DNA from: Paenibacillus sp. Root444D2
Lineage (GTDB): Bacteria; Bacillota; Bacilli; Paenibacillales; NBRC-103111
Length of the DNA: 64,000 nt
NCBI RefSeq assembly: GCF_001426375.1
Contig: NZ_LMEO01000001.1
Location: 338,915-402,914, forward strand
Direction of reading: 5' to 3'
Position 1 is the first letter of the stretch; every line of letters starts with the position of its first letter. The notes beneath the pieces are model-generated. The model had not been told where the DNA came from. It ran no database searches and saw nothing but the letters and a program-made list of their open reading frames with translations. The position numbers and the translations under genes are program-made. Of this stretch, positions 52,820 through 61,371 are shown piece by piece.

Positions 52820-54466
52820 TTAAATTAATGCTGCCTTATTACTGCTACTCAAAAGGGCCGTTGCATTTTTAGTCTGGTTATAAAGTTCGTCTATAAATTC
52901 TTGGTACAATTGTTTTCCGTCCATGCCTTCCGCCGCATGAATGTTTATGTCCCCGATATTGTACACTGGTGCTAATGCTCCTGCTTTCGCTGGCGGGGCC
53001 ACCACGGCGTTTACCTGGCTAGGGGCGATATTTGTACCAGCAGCAGAGAACGCGCCGCCTACGGCATCCTGGAGCATCCCAGCTTTCATGTTGACACCAG
53101 CTGATAGGGTCGTCATGATAGCGCCCCCGCTGTACGTTAGCTGAGAAAGCGGCCCCTTCTTCGCATCGGAAAACGGCAGGAATTCGCGTACCTTCTCCAT
53201 TACGCCCTTAATCGCGTTTACCGGGGCCATAGCCATACTTTTTATACCGTCTACCAGCGTCGTAATGATAGCTTTACCCGAATCATAGAATAGGCTACCC
53301 AGGCCGCCCAGGAAGTCTATAATACCGTTCCAGATTCCTTCGAAAATGGTTTTTATACCATCCCAGGCCATTTGCCAATCGCCAGTAAGCAGCCCTAAAG
53401 CCGTTTGTATCAGCCCGGAAATTACAGCCCAGGCTATGCTTATAATGCTGGCTATCGTCGTCCATATGAATTTAACGAAGGCCATTATTACCTGGAAACC
53501 GCCGACTATGATACTGCCGATTATGCTTAATGCTGCCATGAAAAACGGCCCTAGTATCGTCCATAGCGCCATGATTACGACGAAGGCCGCCGTAATGATT
53601 TTACTTATCGCGGGCCATATTGCCGTTACCCAGTTAAGTACCTTCGTAAAGGCCCCGACTATCGAAGTAGCAATACTTACTACTACCGGGATTACCGCAG
53701 CAGCTACCTGGGCCAATACTTTCCATATCAGCATAGCAGCAGGCCATAAGATATTAGTTACGGCCCAGGCTATCATACCGACTAGCATTAATACCGTAGG
53801 CGCTATGGCCTTAAAGAAATTGTAAATGGCTGCACCCAGCGGTACGGCTACGGCCCATATTTTTTTAAAGGCGTCTACGGCTATCATAAGCAGTTGCTTT
53901 ATTGTTGGGAGCACGTAAGCTTGTACTGCGGCCCACATATTTAAAATCGTGTCTTTAATCTTCGGCCAGTAACGAATAGCCGTACTTACTAATCCGCGAA
54001 AGCCGCTTACCAGGTCGTTAATTACTACCATCGCGACGGCCTGTATAGTCGGCCAGTATTTCGTAGCTTGCTGCTGTATCCATTGGAAAGCAGCGCCCAA
54101 GGCGTTTATTACTGTTATGGCTACGGCCTTTATGGTCGGCCAGTACTGTACCGCCTGCTGCTGTACCCATTTGAAGGCAGCACCCAGGGCGTTTATCGTG
54201 GTCATGGCTGCCGCCTTGATTGTCGGCCAGTATTTTACTGCTGTCGCGCATATCCAGGCCCAGCCTTTTACCAGCTGATCGAACATAAATCGGGCAGCCG
54301 TTACGATTTTCCAGGTAGCTTGTACGAATTTCAGCGAAAAGCCCATATCCATAAGCTTCGTAGGATCGGATTTCGTAAATATGTCGGCGATTGCCTGGCT
54401 GAATTTTTTAACCGTATCCCACATTCCTAGCAGCGCCTTCTTACTGCCTTCTATACCGCCATTCAT
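52820..54466 (-). CDS. Tape-measure protein, C-terminal part after an in-frame TGA
   Basis: The 548 codons follow the stop TGA at 54467-54469 directly and in the same frame, beginning MNGGIEGSKKALLGMW. The part holds many membrane-like helices and at least three units of about 38 residues (QQQAVQYWPTIKAVAITVIN and relatives), a repeat form usual in tape-measure proteins that set tail length. There is no ribosome site before the ATG apart from the TGAATG junction. Either the gene is a pseudogene, or coupling or read-through is used. Confidence 0.8.
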   Translation of the reverse strand: MNGGIEGSKKALLGMWDTVKKFSQAIADIFTKSDPTKLMDMGFSLKFVQATWKIVTAARFMFDQLVKGWAWICATAVKYWPTIKAAAMTTINALGAAFKWVQQQAVQYWPTIKAVAITVINALGAAFQWIQQQATKYWPTIQAVAMVVINDLVSGFRGLVSTAIRYWPKIKDTILNMWAAVQAYVLPTIKQLLMIAVDAFKKIWAVAVPLGAAIYNFFKAIAPTVLMLVGMIAWAVTNILWPAAMLIWKVLAQVAAAVIPVVVSIATSIVGAFTKVLNWVTAIWPAISKIITAAFVVIMALWTILGPFFMAALSIIGSIIVGGFQVIMAFVKFIWTTIASIISIAWAVISGLIQTALGLLTGDWQMAWDGIKTIFEGIWNGIIDFLGGLGSLFYDSGKAIITTLVDGIKSMAMAPVNAIKGVMEKVREFLPFSDAKKGPLSQLTYSGGAIMTTLSAGVNMKAGMLQDAVGGAFSAAGTNIAPSQVNAVVAPPAKAGALAPVYNIGDINIHAAEGMDGKQLYQEFIDELYNQTKNATALLSSSNKAALI

Positions 54467-55603
54467 TCAGATAAACCAGCCTACTAGCAGGCCGACGGCT
54501 AAAATAATCCAACCTATCGGATTCGTAAGCATTGTTACATTCAGTAGTTTCATAGCTATACTAGCAGCCGTTAGCGCCGTCTTTACGCCGCTTAGACCGA
54601 CGGCAAATACTGCCATTGAGTAGCCCAACGTTTTTATAACGGGCTGCCACTTCTCCCAATTGGTACGTATTTCGTTGATAATGGGGCTGGCTACTTTCCA
54701 AATACCCTGGATGGCTGCGCGAACTACCTTCCCTGCGTATGCCATTTCATTCCCTACGACGGCCCCCATTTTATGTGCTTGGCTTATAAAGTGGTCTATG
54801 CTGCCGTCTTTTTTTAATTGATCAAGCGTACCTAGGAAGCCTTGAAGGCGTTTCTCGGCACGTTCGAATAGCGGTAGGCCCATAAGGCGGCCCGTAGTAC
54901 CCACGAAGTCTTTTACGTTGCTTATCATGCCTTTCCAGGTCTTGCTTTGTGCTTCCATACCGCCCTTAAATCGCTTTTCCATGATAGCAAATAACGCCGC
55001 ATTCATGCCCTTCATATCGGTTATGCTGCCACTATTATCAAAAACGTTAGCACCCATGGCCTTCGCCATAGCGCTAATATCATCTTTTGTAATACTAAAT
55101 GCTTCTTTAAGCCTTTCCAGGCTACCCGTTTGTGCATCGGCTACGGCTTCAACGCCTTGCATAATGTCCTTACCCATAACGGAAGCCGCATCACCTACGA
55201 TTCCCAGTGTTTTCTGCGCGTTCATTCCATACGCGGTAAGCTTCGTTGTAGCTTCTACAATTTGCGGAATTTCGAAAGGCGTCTGTGCAGCAAATTCATT
55301 AGCCCAGGCTAACGTTTTTGTGGCTTCTGCTGCACTTCCCATTACCACGGTAAGAGTATTTTGATAAGTTTCCATATCAGCATTTGCACCAATCAACCAA
55401 TCGAAGCCTTTTTTAGCTGCTGCCATTCCCCCCAGGGCAACGGCTGCCGCCCCTACAGCAGACGTTAAACCTGTAGCGCTTCGTGTTGCCTGCGCCATGC
55501 CATCCCGAAAGGAATTCGTATTCCGCGTCGCTTCCCGGATTCCCCGCGTAAAGTCGTTATCGAAGTAATTAAGCCGTATACCCATTGTAAATTCACGTGA
55601 CAT
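54467..55603 (-). CDS. Tape-measure protein, N-terminal part
   Basis: The 378 codons start MSREFTMGIRLNYFDNDF behind GGTGGTGAT and contain 'ADMETYQNTLTVVMGSAAEATKTLAWANEFAAQTPFEIPQIVEATTKLTAYG' (in pieces), the classic tape-measure N-terminal motif. It ends GLLVGWFI then TGA. Joined to the next frame the product would be 927 residues. Long tails need this protein as ruler and chaperone substrate, yet no other tail or head genes are seen in this element. Confidence 0.88.
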   Translation of the reverse strand: MSREFTMGIRLNYFDNDFTRGIREATRNTNSFRDGMAQATRSATGLTSAVGAAAVALGGMAAAKKGFDWLIGANADMETYQNTLTVVMGSAAEATKTLAWANEFAAQTPFEIPQIVEATTKLTAYGMNAQKTLGIVGDAASVMGKDIMQGVEAVADAQTGSLERLKEAFSITKDDISAMAKAMGANVFDNSGSITDMKGMNAALFAIMEKRFKGGMEAQSKTWKGMISNVKDFVGTTGRLMGLPLFERAEKRLQGFLGTLDQLKKDGSIDHFISQAHKMGAVVGNEMAYAGKVVRAAIQGIWKVASPIINEIRTNWEKWQPVIKTLGYSMAVFAVGLSGVKTALTAASIAMKLLNVTMLTNPIGWIILAVGLLVGWFI

Positions 55604-55656
55604 TTACCATCACCACCAGCTATGAGAAATCGTTTTACCGCCTACCGTCGAAGGTT

Positions 55657-55710
55657 GCCGATTTTCCATAATCGTGAAGGACGCCGATTTATCCAATAAT
55701 CGTGAAGGTG
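55657..55710. repeat. Two-copy direct repeat upstream of the tape-measure gene
   Basis: GCCGATTT..CC..AATCGTGAAGG occurs at 55657-55682 and 55683-55710. The copies differ by a short insertion. It lies in the 150-base gap where a complete phage would carry its head and tail genes, so it may mark a deletion scar or a regulator site. Confidence 0.6.
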
Positions 55711-55754
55711 AATGAAGTAAAGACTTCTTTATTTCTTGATAACTTTACATACTA

Positions 55755-56177
55755 TTAAAGTATCAATTCTGCGAGTCGTTTGTAGCCTGGTGCAGCTTTG
55801 TGGCCTTCCAGACTTTCCTTTTCTTCTGCTGCGCCGCCGTTTATCTCCCGGTAAATAAATTCTACTCCTTCGCCCAGGCCCCTAATAAAGACGCTACGAC
55901 TTACCCGAAGCAACCGCAGGGCTTCCTTCTGTAAGATAGGCCTTATGTAGGCGAACATGATGCAGTTCCAGGAAAACGGCATATCTTGGTGCAGCTGCAC
56001 CAACGCCTTGTCTAACATAATCTTATTCACACGCCCGCCGCTTACGCCGTCATAAGCCTTTGGGCCGCTACTGCCTGGTATAGCATCGTAAGGCCTGTCC
56101 CCAGCAGCCAGGGCTTCGTAATTCTCCAGCCAGCGTTTTATGTTCTTCTTGGAAATGTAGCCTTCAACACGTAGCAA
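55755..56177 (-). CDS. Putative phage late regulator (ArpU/sigma-region-4-like)
   Basis: A TTG at 56177 fits GGGGAGG eight bases upstream and gives LLRVEGYISKKNIKRWLENY as start (first residue Met). The C-terminal helices (LQKEALRLLRVSRSVFIRGLGEGVEFIYREI) look like a sigma-70 region 4-type HTH, as in ArpU/RinA-like late activators that precede the structural operon in many phages. Assignment is by position and pattern only. Confidence 0.45.
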   Translation of the reverse strand: MLRVEGYISKKNIKRWLENYEALAAGDRPYDAIPGSSGPKAYDGVSGGRVNKIMLDKALVQLHQDMPFSWNCIMFAYIRPILQKEALRLLRVSRSVFIRGLGEGVEFIYREINGGAAEEKESLEGHKAAPGYKRLAELIL

Positions 56178-56253
56178 ACGTAATAACCTCCCCGGTTGAA
56201 CCACCGTTTTTCGTGGGTACACTATACTTCATTTTAATGAACCTTAGTTAAGA

Positions 56254-56949
56254 TTATTTCCCAGCTGTAGTACCGCTGTTTTTTGGCGTATCTACAGGAT
56301 TTTGTCGTGCTTGTGCTTCGCCGCCCCAGGAAATACTTACCTTACCTTTAGAAGCTGCGCGAAGTTCTGCGTTAACTTGTCCTAGCAGATCGTCGCCACC
56401 GTCAGGGGTTAACCTGGCGTGCTTCTCTACCAAACGGCCCAGGGCTTCCAGCGCACGTACGTATGCCCTGTCGTCGATAGTTCCAGGCTGGTACCATTCG
56501 TAACTGTTGAGCGAACCTTCTACGGCCACCCTGCGCCGATCCTTCTTACCCTTCCAGTTCCTTAAATGTTGGATAATTTGCGCCTTTAGCATATAAATTT
56601 CGTTTTCCAGGCCTAGTAACTTCTGTTCAGCCAGTTCGTCGTAAATTTCCTGGCCTTCTTCGTTAAGCGTCGAAGCGTACAGCCCATGTATGCGGCTGTT
56701 CTGACTTACCCGGCGCTTCCCTTCCTCAGTCTTCGGACCAGTCGAAGCCCCGCCACACCTATTACAGCGACCGCTTCCCAGGTGATCCGTACCAGCCCCG
56801 GCCACCTGTAGACATTTAGCATTTTTATTTTTCCGCTTTGCTCCACATACTAGAATCGTTCGGCCATAGCGTTCTGCTATCTGATTTTTATCGTCGGCCT
56901 TCGGGTTAATTTCCCGTTTTTCCTTCAGCTGCTGCTGTTCGTCCTCCAA
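56254..56949 (-). CDS. Zinc-ribbon phage protein with STGPKT motif, small-terminase-like
   Basis: A TTG start at 56949 follows GGGGAG. The protein contains a Cys motif CGAKRKNKNAKCLQVAG...GRCNRCGG and then 'GASTGPKTEEGKRRVSQNSRIHGLY', which is the form (HGG-x-STGPRT-x-EG) seen in a class of phage small-terminase or packaging-associated proteins. The remainder is helical. No large terminase follows, so it may act in another role or be a relic. Confidence 0.6.
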   Translation of the reverse strand: MEDEQQQLKEKREINPKADDKNQIAERYGRTILVCGAKRKNKNAKCLQVAGAGTDHLGSGRCNRCGGASTGPKTEEGKRRVSQNSRIHGLYASTLNEEGQEIYDELAEQKLLGLENEIYMLKAQIIQHLRNWKGKKDRRRVAVEGSLNSYEWYQPGTIDDRAYVRALEALGRLVEKHARLTPDGGDDLLGQVNAELRAASKGKVSISWGGEAQARQNPVDTPKNSGTTAGK

Positions 56950-56952
56950 TGG

Positions 56953-57387
56953 TCAACACTCCCCACCCGGCAGTAACTTGCCGCGCTCCCGCCACATATG
57001 GACCATCACCCTGCATGAAGTGAAAAAGCATTTAACATGGTGGGCCAGCAGTTCAATGATTCCCCGCTCGTCGAAGACTTCAAAAGCCCGATCTATCGAA
57101 ACTTCCTGGTACCGCAGCAGATTCCGTACTCGCTTATCGTTTGCAGCTTGTCCCTCGGCCCAGCGTTTGGCCCGGATATAATCCCAGCTAAACTGTTTCT
57201 CCCACATAATTAGGTTTATGAAGGCTTCGGCCTGCATGTCGTCCCATTCCCGCAGCTTCTCGTCTTCAACCATTACGCCGCATTTCTCCAATTCGTCTAC
57301 CATGGTTTCGCGTAAGTTCATGTAGTGGCGTTGTAAAGCCCTAAACCCCAGCCCTAGATTCCCACTGACCAAAAAGTAATCATTCAT
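56953..57387 (-). CDS. Helical protein of element 2, unknown function (144 aa)
   Basis: MNDYFLVSGNLGLGFRALQR starts an all-helical protein rich in Trp, Arg and Glu ('WDDMQAEAFINLIMWEKQFSWDYIRAKRWAE'). GGGGAT precedes the ATG. It lies in the leftward early unit between the 53-aa gene and the zinc-ribbon gene. No family recognised. Confidence 0.6.
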   Translation of the reverse strand: MNDYFLVSGNLGLGFRALQRHYMNLRETMVDELEKCGVMVEDEKLREWDDMQAEAFINLIMWEKQFSWDYIRAKRWAEGQAANDKRVRNLLRYQEVSIDRAFEVFDERGIIELLAHHVKCFFTSCRVMVHMWRERGKLLPGGEC

Positions 57388-57405
57388 TTTGTAATATCCC
57401 CCTCC

Positions 57406-57567
57406 CTAGTCTTCGTTTCGTAAAATGGCCAACTGCCGTTGTAATCGACGCGCCCAATATCGTTCCTGGTTTGCCCTTTCTTTTTCAGGGTTTTCTTTGC
57501 GCCATTTTCGCGCCCAGTCCCGCTTATAGGTTTTCCTGTCCGTTTTCTTAGCTTCGTTGTTAAGCAT
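57406..57567 (-). CDS. Small basic phage protein (53 aa)
   Basis: MLNNEAKKTDRKTYKRDWAR begins a very basic Arg/Trp-rich helix ('KWRKENPEKERANQERYWARRLQRQ'), a short form I recall from several Firmicute phages. AAGGGTG precedes the ATG at 57567. It is the first gene after the leader RNA terminator, and the overlapping 82-codon frame at 57384-57632 is therefore a shadow. Confidence 0.6.
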   Translation of the reverse strand: MLNNEAKKTDRKTYKRDWARKWRKENPEKERANQERYWARRLQRQLAILRNED

Positions 57568-57584
57568 GTCCAGCACCCTTTCTT

Positions 57585-57765
57585 CAAAAAATAAAAAGCG
57601 GGCTTCCTAAAGCGCGTATGAAGTACGCACAATAGGAAGCCCGCCTGACACCCTTTGAAAAGGGTACCGACTATGACCAGGCAGCAATATAAAGCCGCTA
57701 CCTGTTACTCCTGGGGGTTTTATACGGTACGAAGCCCCCGAAACGCCTTTGAAATTTATGTCTAT
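57585..57765 (-). ncRNA. Candidate leader or small RNA with four hairpins and terminator
   Basis: On the minus strand, in order: GGGGG...CCCCC (57739-57713), CAGGTAGC...GCTGCCTG (57704-57678), ACCCTT-TTCA-AAGGGT (57665-57650) and a ten-base terminator stem GCGGGCTTCC (57644-57598) followed by TTTTTATTTTTT. A consensus promoter starts it. The 53-aa gene begins about 20 bases after the T tract, so it may be an attenuator of the early operon or a stand-alone RNA. I do not recognise the family. Confidence 0.55.
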
Positions 57766-57771
57766 GTTATA

Positions 57772-57800
57772 GATATAGCATGAGCCAATACAGGTGTCAA
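57772..57800 (-). promoter_or_regulatory. Consensus promoter of the leader RNA
   Basis: On the minus strand TTGACA (57795-57800) and TATATC (57772-57777) are 17 bases apart. It lies inside the 78-codon frame 57607-57843, which argues against that frame being a gene. Confidence 0.75.
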
Positions 57801-58570
57801 TGAAGCAGTTCAAATTGTTGCCTATAGGAAACACTATCGGCATGACTGCCTAAAAACCCCTCCAGTAAGAGAAGAGACAATGAACAGTAAGTAACTCTAT
57901 ATATATAATATAAATATATAATATATAAATAATAAATATATATATATTATATATAGTATTAGTATCTATTAAGTATAGTAGTATACTATACTGTTTGTTC
58001 TTTCTTCTTTTTTAAAAAATAATATATTAGCTGCTGTAATTTTGTAGGGGGGGTCTTATTGTTTTTGACTTTTCCTTTTTTGTTTTTTATTTATAGGAAC
58101 CCCCCTTTGTAATAGGGCTAATTATATATATTATTCCGAATTGCTGTATTTCGCCGTATTCACCCGTTTAGAGTAGGTGAGCGCGGATACGCGGGGGGTA
58201 CTTTCTCCCGATAGCTTCCGTTTCCTTCGTTTTTCGTTTTTCGTTTTTCGTTTTTCGTTTTTCTCCCTCCAACCGCTTCAATTTCGCAGCCTTACAGCCT
58301 GGAAGTAGTCATGCCACATCCGAACCGCGCGGCCCACACGTCGCCAGGCGTTCATATTTGCCCACTCTAGCGTGGATGGCCCCAGGCAGTCGTACTTACT
58401 CCTGGTCCGTCATAAACGCCTACAAGCCGCCCAGCGTGTACCAGCCTTCTATCCCTGAATGACGGCCAGCAGCTGCGCCTGGTAAGCATCCAAAACAAAA
58501 GCCCCCCATTACCTGGAAGGCTTGTATCAGTTCGTATTCAGTTACCAGGCGCCGGGGCCTTCACTCGTAA
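57801..58570. other. Long non-coding stretch: AT-only tract, 7-bp repeats, GC-rich tail
   Basis: From 57895 to about 57990 the DNA is almost only A and T (alternating TA runs), suited to easy unwinding. From about 58225 to 58262 TCGTTTT-type 7-bp units repeat five times. 58300-58500 is GC-rich; only short minus frames appear, such as MNAWRRVGRAVRMWHDYFQA without a clear ribosome site. I see no confident gene. A replication origin of the element is one possibility. Confidence 0.45.
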
Positions 58571-58768
58571 CTATGCAGCTGCGTTAATCTTCTGTTCGAT
58601 TTCAGCTTCTAGCCGTTCGATCTCACCGCCGACCGTTTCCGGGATTACACCAAGTTCGGCCATTCTTCGAATGATTTCCATTTGCAGCTTGTAGGCTTCG
58701 ATAACGTCCTTTACAGCCAGTTCTAAGCGGTTAAGATGGTCTAATGTAGTATCCATATTTTCATGCAA
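58571..58768 (-). CDS. Small coiled-coil protein of element 2
   Basis: The product has two helices: 'TTLDHLNRLELAVKDVIEAYKLQMEIIRRMAEL' and 'GGEIERLEAEIEQKINAA'. A TTG at 58768 lies five bases after GGGGAG; ATG 58756 is the alternative. It is encoded between the excisionase and the non-coding stretch. Function unknown. Confidence 0.55.
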   Translation of the reverse strand: MHENMDTTLDHLNRLELAVKDVIEAYKLQMEIIRRMAELGVIPETVGGEIERLEAEIEQKINAAA

Positions 58769-58970
58769 AAACACTCCCCATAGGTTGAATTTTCCAAGCC
58801 GGGGCGGTTATAATTGAACCAACGAGTATACCGCCCGTACCTGGGTACTACGAAAGCTTCGGCAGCTGGCAGGCTGTCCGGGCTTTTTTGTTGTCTTTTT
58901 TTAGCTTACACTGATTATTTATCCTGCTCCACCTCAAATTGTTGGATAATCGCGCCATTCCTTCGCAGTT

Positions 58971-59153
58971 TCAGCTTACGCTTTGTTTCTCTTGCTGCTC
59001 TAACCAGGCAGTTAACGTATCCCGGCGAAAAAGAATTGTTGCCCCCAGCCGCGTATGCGGAATTTTTCCGCAACGTACCTCTTTGTAAAGTAGGTCCTTC
59101 GAAACCCCCAAGAAAACCGCGGCTTCTTTCACCGTCATAGTTACTTTTTCCAT
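58971..59153 (-). CDS. Excisionase-like DNA-binding protein (HTH_17/MerR type)
   Basis: MEKVTMTVKEAAVFLGVSKD is the typical start of AlpA/Xis-like helix-turn-helix proteins, followed by 'LLYKEVRCGKIPHTRLGATILFRRDTLTAWLEQ'. ATG 59153 follows AAGGAG at nine bases. It is divergent from the repressor and under its operators, the usual place for an excision factor. Confidence 0.85.
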   Translation of the reverse strand: MEKVTMTVKEAAVFLGVSKDLLYKEVRCGKIPHTRLGATILFRRDTLTAWLEQQEKQSVS

Positions 59154-59200
59154 TTGCACATTCTCCTTTTCCTTTTGTCATAAACATCCAATGTGTCTTA

Positions 59201-59306
59201 TCCCCTTTTGGGGATTTGTTTACAAATTAGCATACGATACCGACAAAAAGCAACAAAAATTTTTCCTTTTGGGGTTTTACAAAAAATATAATTCCCCTTT
59301 TGGTGA
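59201..59306. promoter_or_regulatory. Three repressor operators between excisionase and repressor genes
   Basis: TCCCC-TTTT-GGGGA (59201-59214), TTTCC-TTTT-GGGGT (about 59262-59275) and TCCCC-TTTT-GGTGA (59293-59306) are dyads with one plan. The minus-strand early promoter (TTGTTG, 16 bases, TATGCT) lies between them and the rightward -10 (TATATT) after them. The XRE repressor encoded next is the likely ligand. Confidence 0.75.
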
Positions 59307-59360
59307 TTTTGGGTTATATTATGATTTAGTAAGTAATTTTTGATTTGGGGTGAAGGTATT

Positions 59361-60026
59361 TTGGTAAACGAAATTATTTTTGGCGACTATCTAAAGCAAC
59401 TGCGTAAGAAGCGGGGCTACACCTTGAAGCAGCTGGCCGAACTATCGGGGGTAAGTGACTCCCAGATTTCCCGAATTGAACTAGGTACTAGGGGCGTTCC
59501 GAAACCCGAAAACTTGAAGAAGTTGGCCGAAGCGCTAGACGTTCCACCTGAAAGTCTGCTGGAAAAAGCCGGGGTTATTGATAGAGCAGATTCGGCTTTC
59601 GAAGATGCGGCTATGGTAGCCGGGGCACTTAATCCCGCTTTCTATGAGAACGACCAAGAACTGCGGGATTATTTAGAAGCTGTGGAATTAAAAAAATTCG
59701 CCGATATGGAAAATGACGAATTTAAGGGGCGCTACCTACAGCGGTTATGGTTAACGGCCCAAACTTACGGAATCGAAATTAGCGCCGATAACTTCACTCC
59801 CAGCGAATTTATTGACGGCCTTCTAACCCTGGACGGCAGAACGCGAATGCTACTAATGCTGGAACTGGGCCGCATCGAAGACGCCTGGGAACAAGAAGCG
59901 ACGGTCCTTCACTTGGAAGATTTGCTAAAGCTGCCGAATATCGCATATGGGAACAGGCTACTTACCCAAAACGACCGCCAGCGCATCGAATCTATGCTAC
60001 ATCTGTTATTAAAGGGGGAAGCGTGA
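59361..60026 (+). CDS. XRE-family repressor of element 2
   Basis: The N-terminal HTH (YLKQLRKKRGYTLKQLAELSGVSDSQISRIELGTRG) and 'LKKLAEALDVPPESLL' form a full XRE domain. The remaining 130 residues are helical with no Ser-Lys protease motif, so it is not LexA-cleaved. The TTG at 59361 fits GGTGAAGG. It is followed directly by the integrase gene and is likely to hold the element in the integrated state. Confidence 0.88.
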   Translation: MVNEIIFGDYLKQLRKKRGYTLKQLAELSGVSDSQISRIELGTRGVPKPENLKKLAEALDVPPESLLEKAGVIDRADSAFEDAAMVAGALNPAFYENDQELRDYLEAVELKKFADMENDEFKGRYLQRLWLTAQTYGIEISADNFTPSEFIDGLLTLDGRTRMLLMLELGRIEDAWEQEATVLHLEDLLKLPNIAYGNRLLTQNDRQRIESMLHLLLKGEA

Positions 60027-61217
60027 ATGGCAACTATTGAACCAAAGGAACTTAAAGACGGAACTACGTCGTATAGGCTCACAGTGGAATTGGGGTATGC
60101 CCCGGATGGAAGCAGAATTAGAAAGAGAAAGACGGTAAACGCGAAGGATTTTGGTAAAAAGGAATTGGGGAAGCGTGAACTAAACGCCGAACTAGATAGA
60201 TTCAAAAACGAAGTGAACAACGGAGAATACCGGGATATAGAAAAAATGTCATTCGCCGCGTTCGTTGAACAATGGAAGAAGCGCTATTTAGTGGATAAGG
60301 AAGAGAAAACACAGCAGAATTATAGTCATATCGTTAACAAGCGAATAACCCCCTTTTTCGGCAAAGCGGATATGGAAAAGATAAAGTCATTTCACATCAT
60401 GGATTTTATAGCCAAGTTGAAGGGCGACGGTTTAAGCGCGAATTCCATTGTTAAATATTATCGGGTCCTAAAAAGCATATTTCACTGGGCGAAGGAATGG
60501 AAAGTAGTAAAGGAAAACCCTATGGAGGGCGTCCCGAAGCCGAAGGAAACGGATTACGACGCCGACGTTTATAGCGAAGAAGAAGTAGCGTATCTGTTCG
60601 ATGCTTTGCAGAATGAAAAGCCAATGTTTCGTGTACTCATTCTTCTAGCAGTTACAACAGGGCTGCGGCGCGGCGAACTGCTGGGCCTGGAATGGAAGCA
60701 TATTCACCTGGACAAAAGCTTTATCGACGTGCGGCAGTCAATCCCCATGTTTAAAGACCATCAACCCGTTATCAAGGAACCAAAGACGAAAAATTCCATT
60801 AGAAAAGTATCTATCAATGCCTTTGTTGTTCCCGAACTGGACAAATACTTTTTACAGGCACGAAAAGACAAATTACAGGTCGGGGATAAATGGCAAGGCG
60901 GGGACCGTTTCTTTTTATTCGCAAATAAGTACGGTATGCCATATTATCCTAAGACGCTTTCGGATATGTGGCGGGACTTTATAAAAAAGAATCCTGGCAT
61001 TAAGTACATTCGATTCCATGATCTACGTCATACTTCCGCTACGCTGCTTATAAATAAGGGCGTACACGCAAAAACGATTTCCAGCCGTTTAGGTCATTCA
61101 AATATTAAGACCACAATGAACATATACGGCCATGCTATGCAGTCAGCAGACGTGGCAGCCGCTGAAGCATTTGATACGCTCTTTGAAGTCAAACAAGACC
61201 AGCAGCAGAAGGCATAA
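60027..61217 (+). CDS. int: Tyrosine integrase (site-specific recombinase)
   Basis: A 396-aa phage integrase. An N-terminal arm-binding segment (KELKDGTTSYRLTVELGYAPDG) and a SAM-like core-binding domain (FAAFVEQWKKRYLV...) precede the catalytic domain. There Arg is in 'TTGLRRGELLGLEW', His-x-x-Arg in 'FHDLRHTSATLLI' and the Tyr in 'TMNIYGHAM'. GGGGG lies eight bases before the ATG. It lies next to the right boundary repeat. Confidence 0.96.
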   Translation: MATIEPKELKDGTTSYRLTVELGYAPDGSRIRKRKTVNAKDFGKKELGKRELNAELDRFKNEVNNGEYRDIEKMSFAAFVEQWKKRYLVDKEEKTQQNYSHIVNKRITPFFGKADMEKIKSFHIMDFIAKLKGDGLSANSIVKYYRVLKSIFHWAKEWKVVKENPMEGVPKPKETDYDADVYSEEEVAYLFDALQNEKPMFRVLILLAVTTGLRRGELLGLEWKHIHLDKSFIDVRQSIPMFKDHQPVIKEPKTKNSIRKVSINAFVVPELDKYFLQARKDKLQVGDKWQGGDRFFLFANKYGMPYYPKTLSDMWRDFIKKNPGIKYIRFHDLRHTSATLLINKGVHAKTISSRLGHSNIKTTMNIYGHAMQSADVAAAEAFDTLFEVKQDQQQKA

Positions 61218-61371
61218 CGCGGGGGACTATAGGGGACCGAAAGGGGACCAACAAAATACCCGCCTTTACCAAAATACCATTCATTCGCTTTAATCGCCTA
61301 TAACCCCTACAAAAATAACGCACAAAAAAGCACTTTTACAACTATAACAGTTATTATATTTTCGCTTTGTT
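61218..61371. other. Right-end intergenic DNA with candidate integrase arm sites
   Basis: GGGGACC at 61232-61238 and 61243-61249 and GGGGACT at 61222-61228 repeat at 10-11-base spacing just after the integrase stop, mirroring those at 50060-50077. No gene is seen up to the boundary repeat. Confidence 0.5.

Noticed and set aside
57607..57843. A 78-codon minus-strand frame
   Set aside because: A consensus promoter lies inside it and its end is the terminator stem, so an RNA leader explains the region better.
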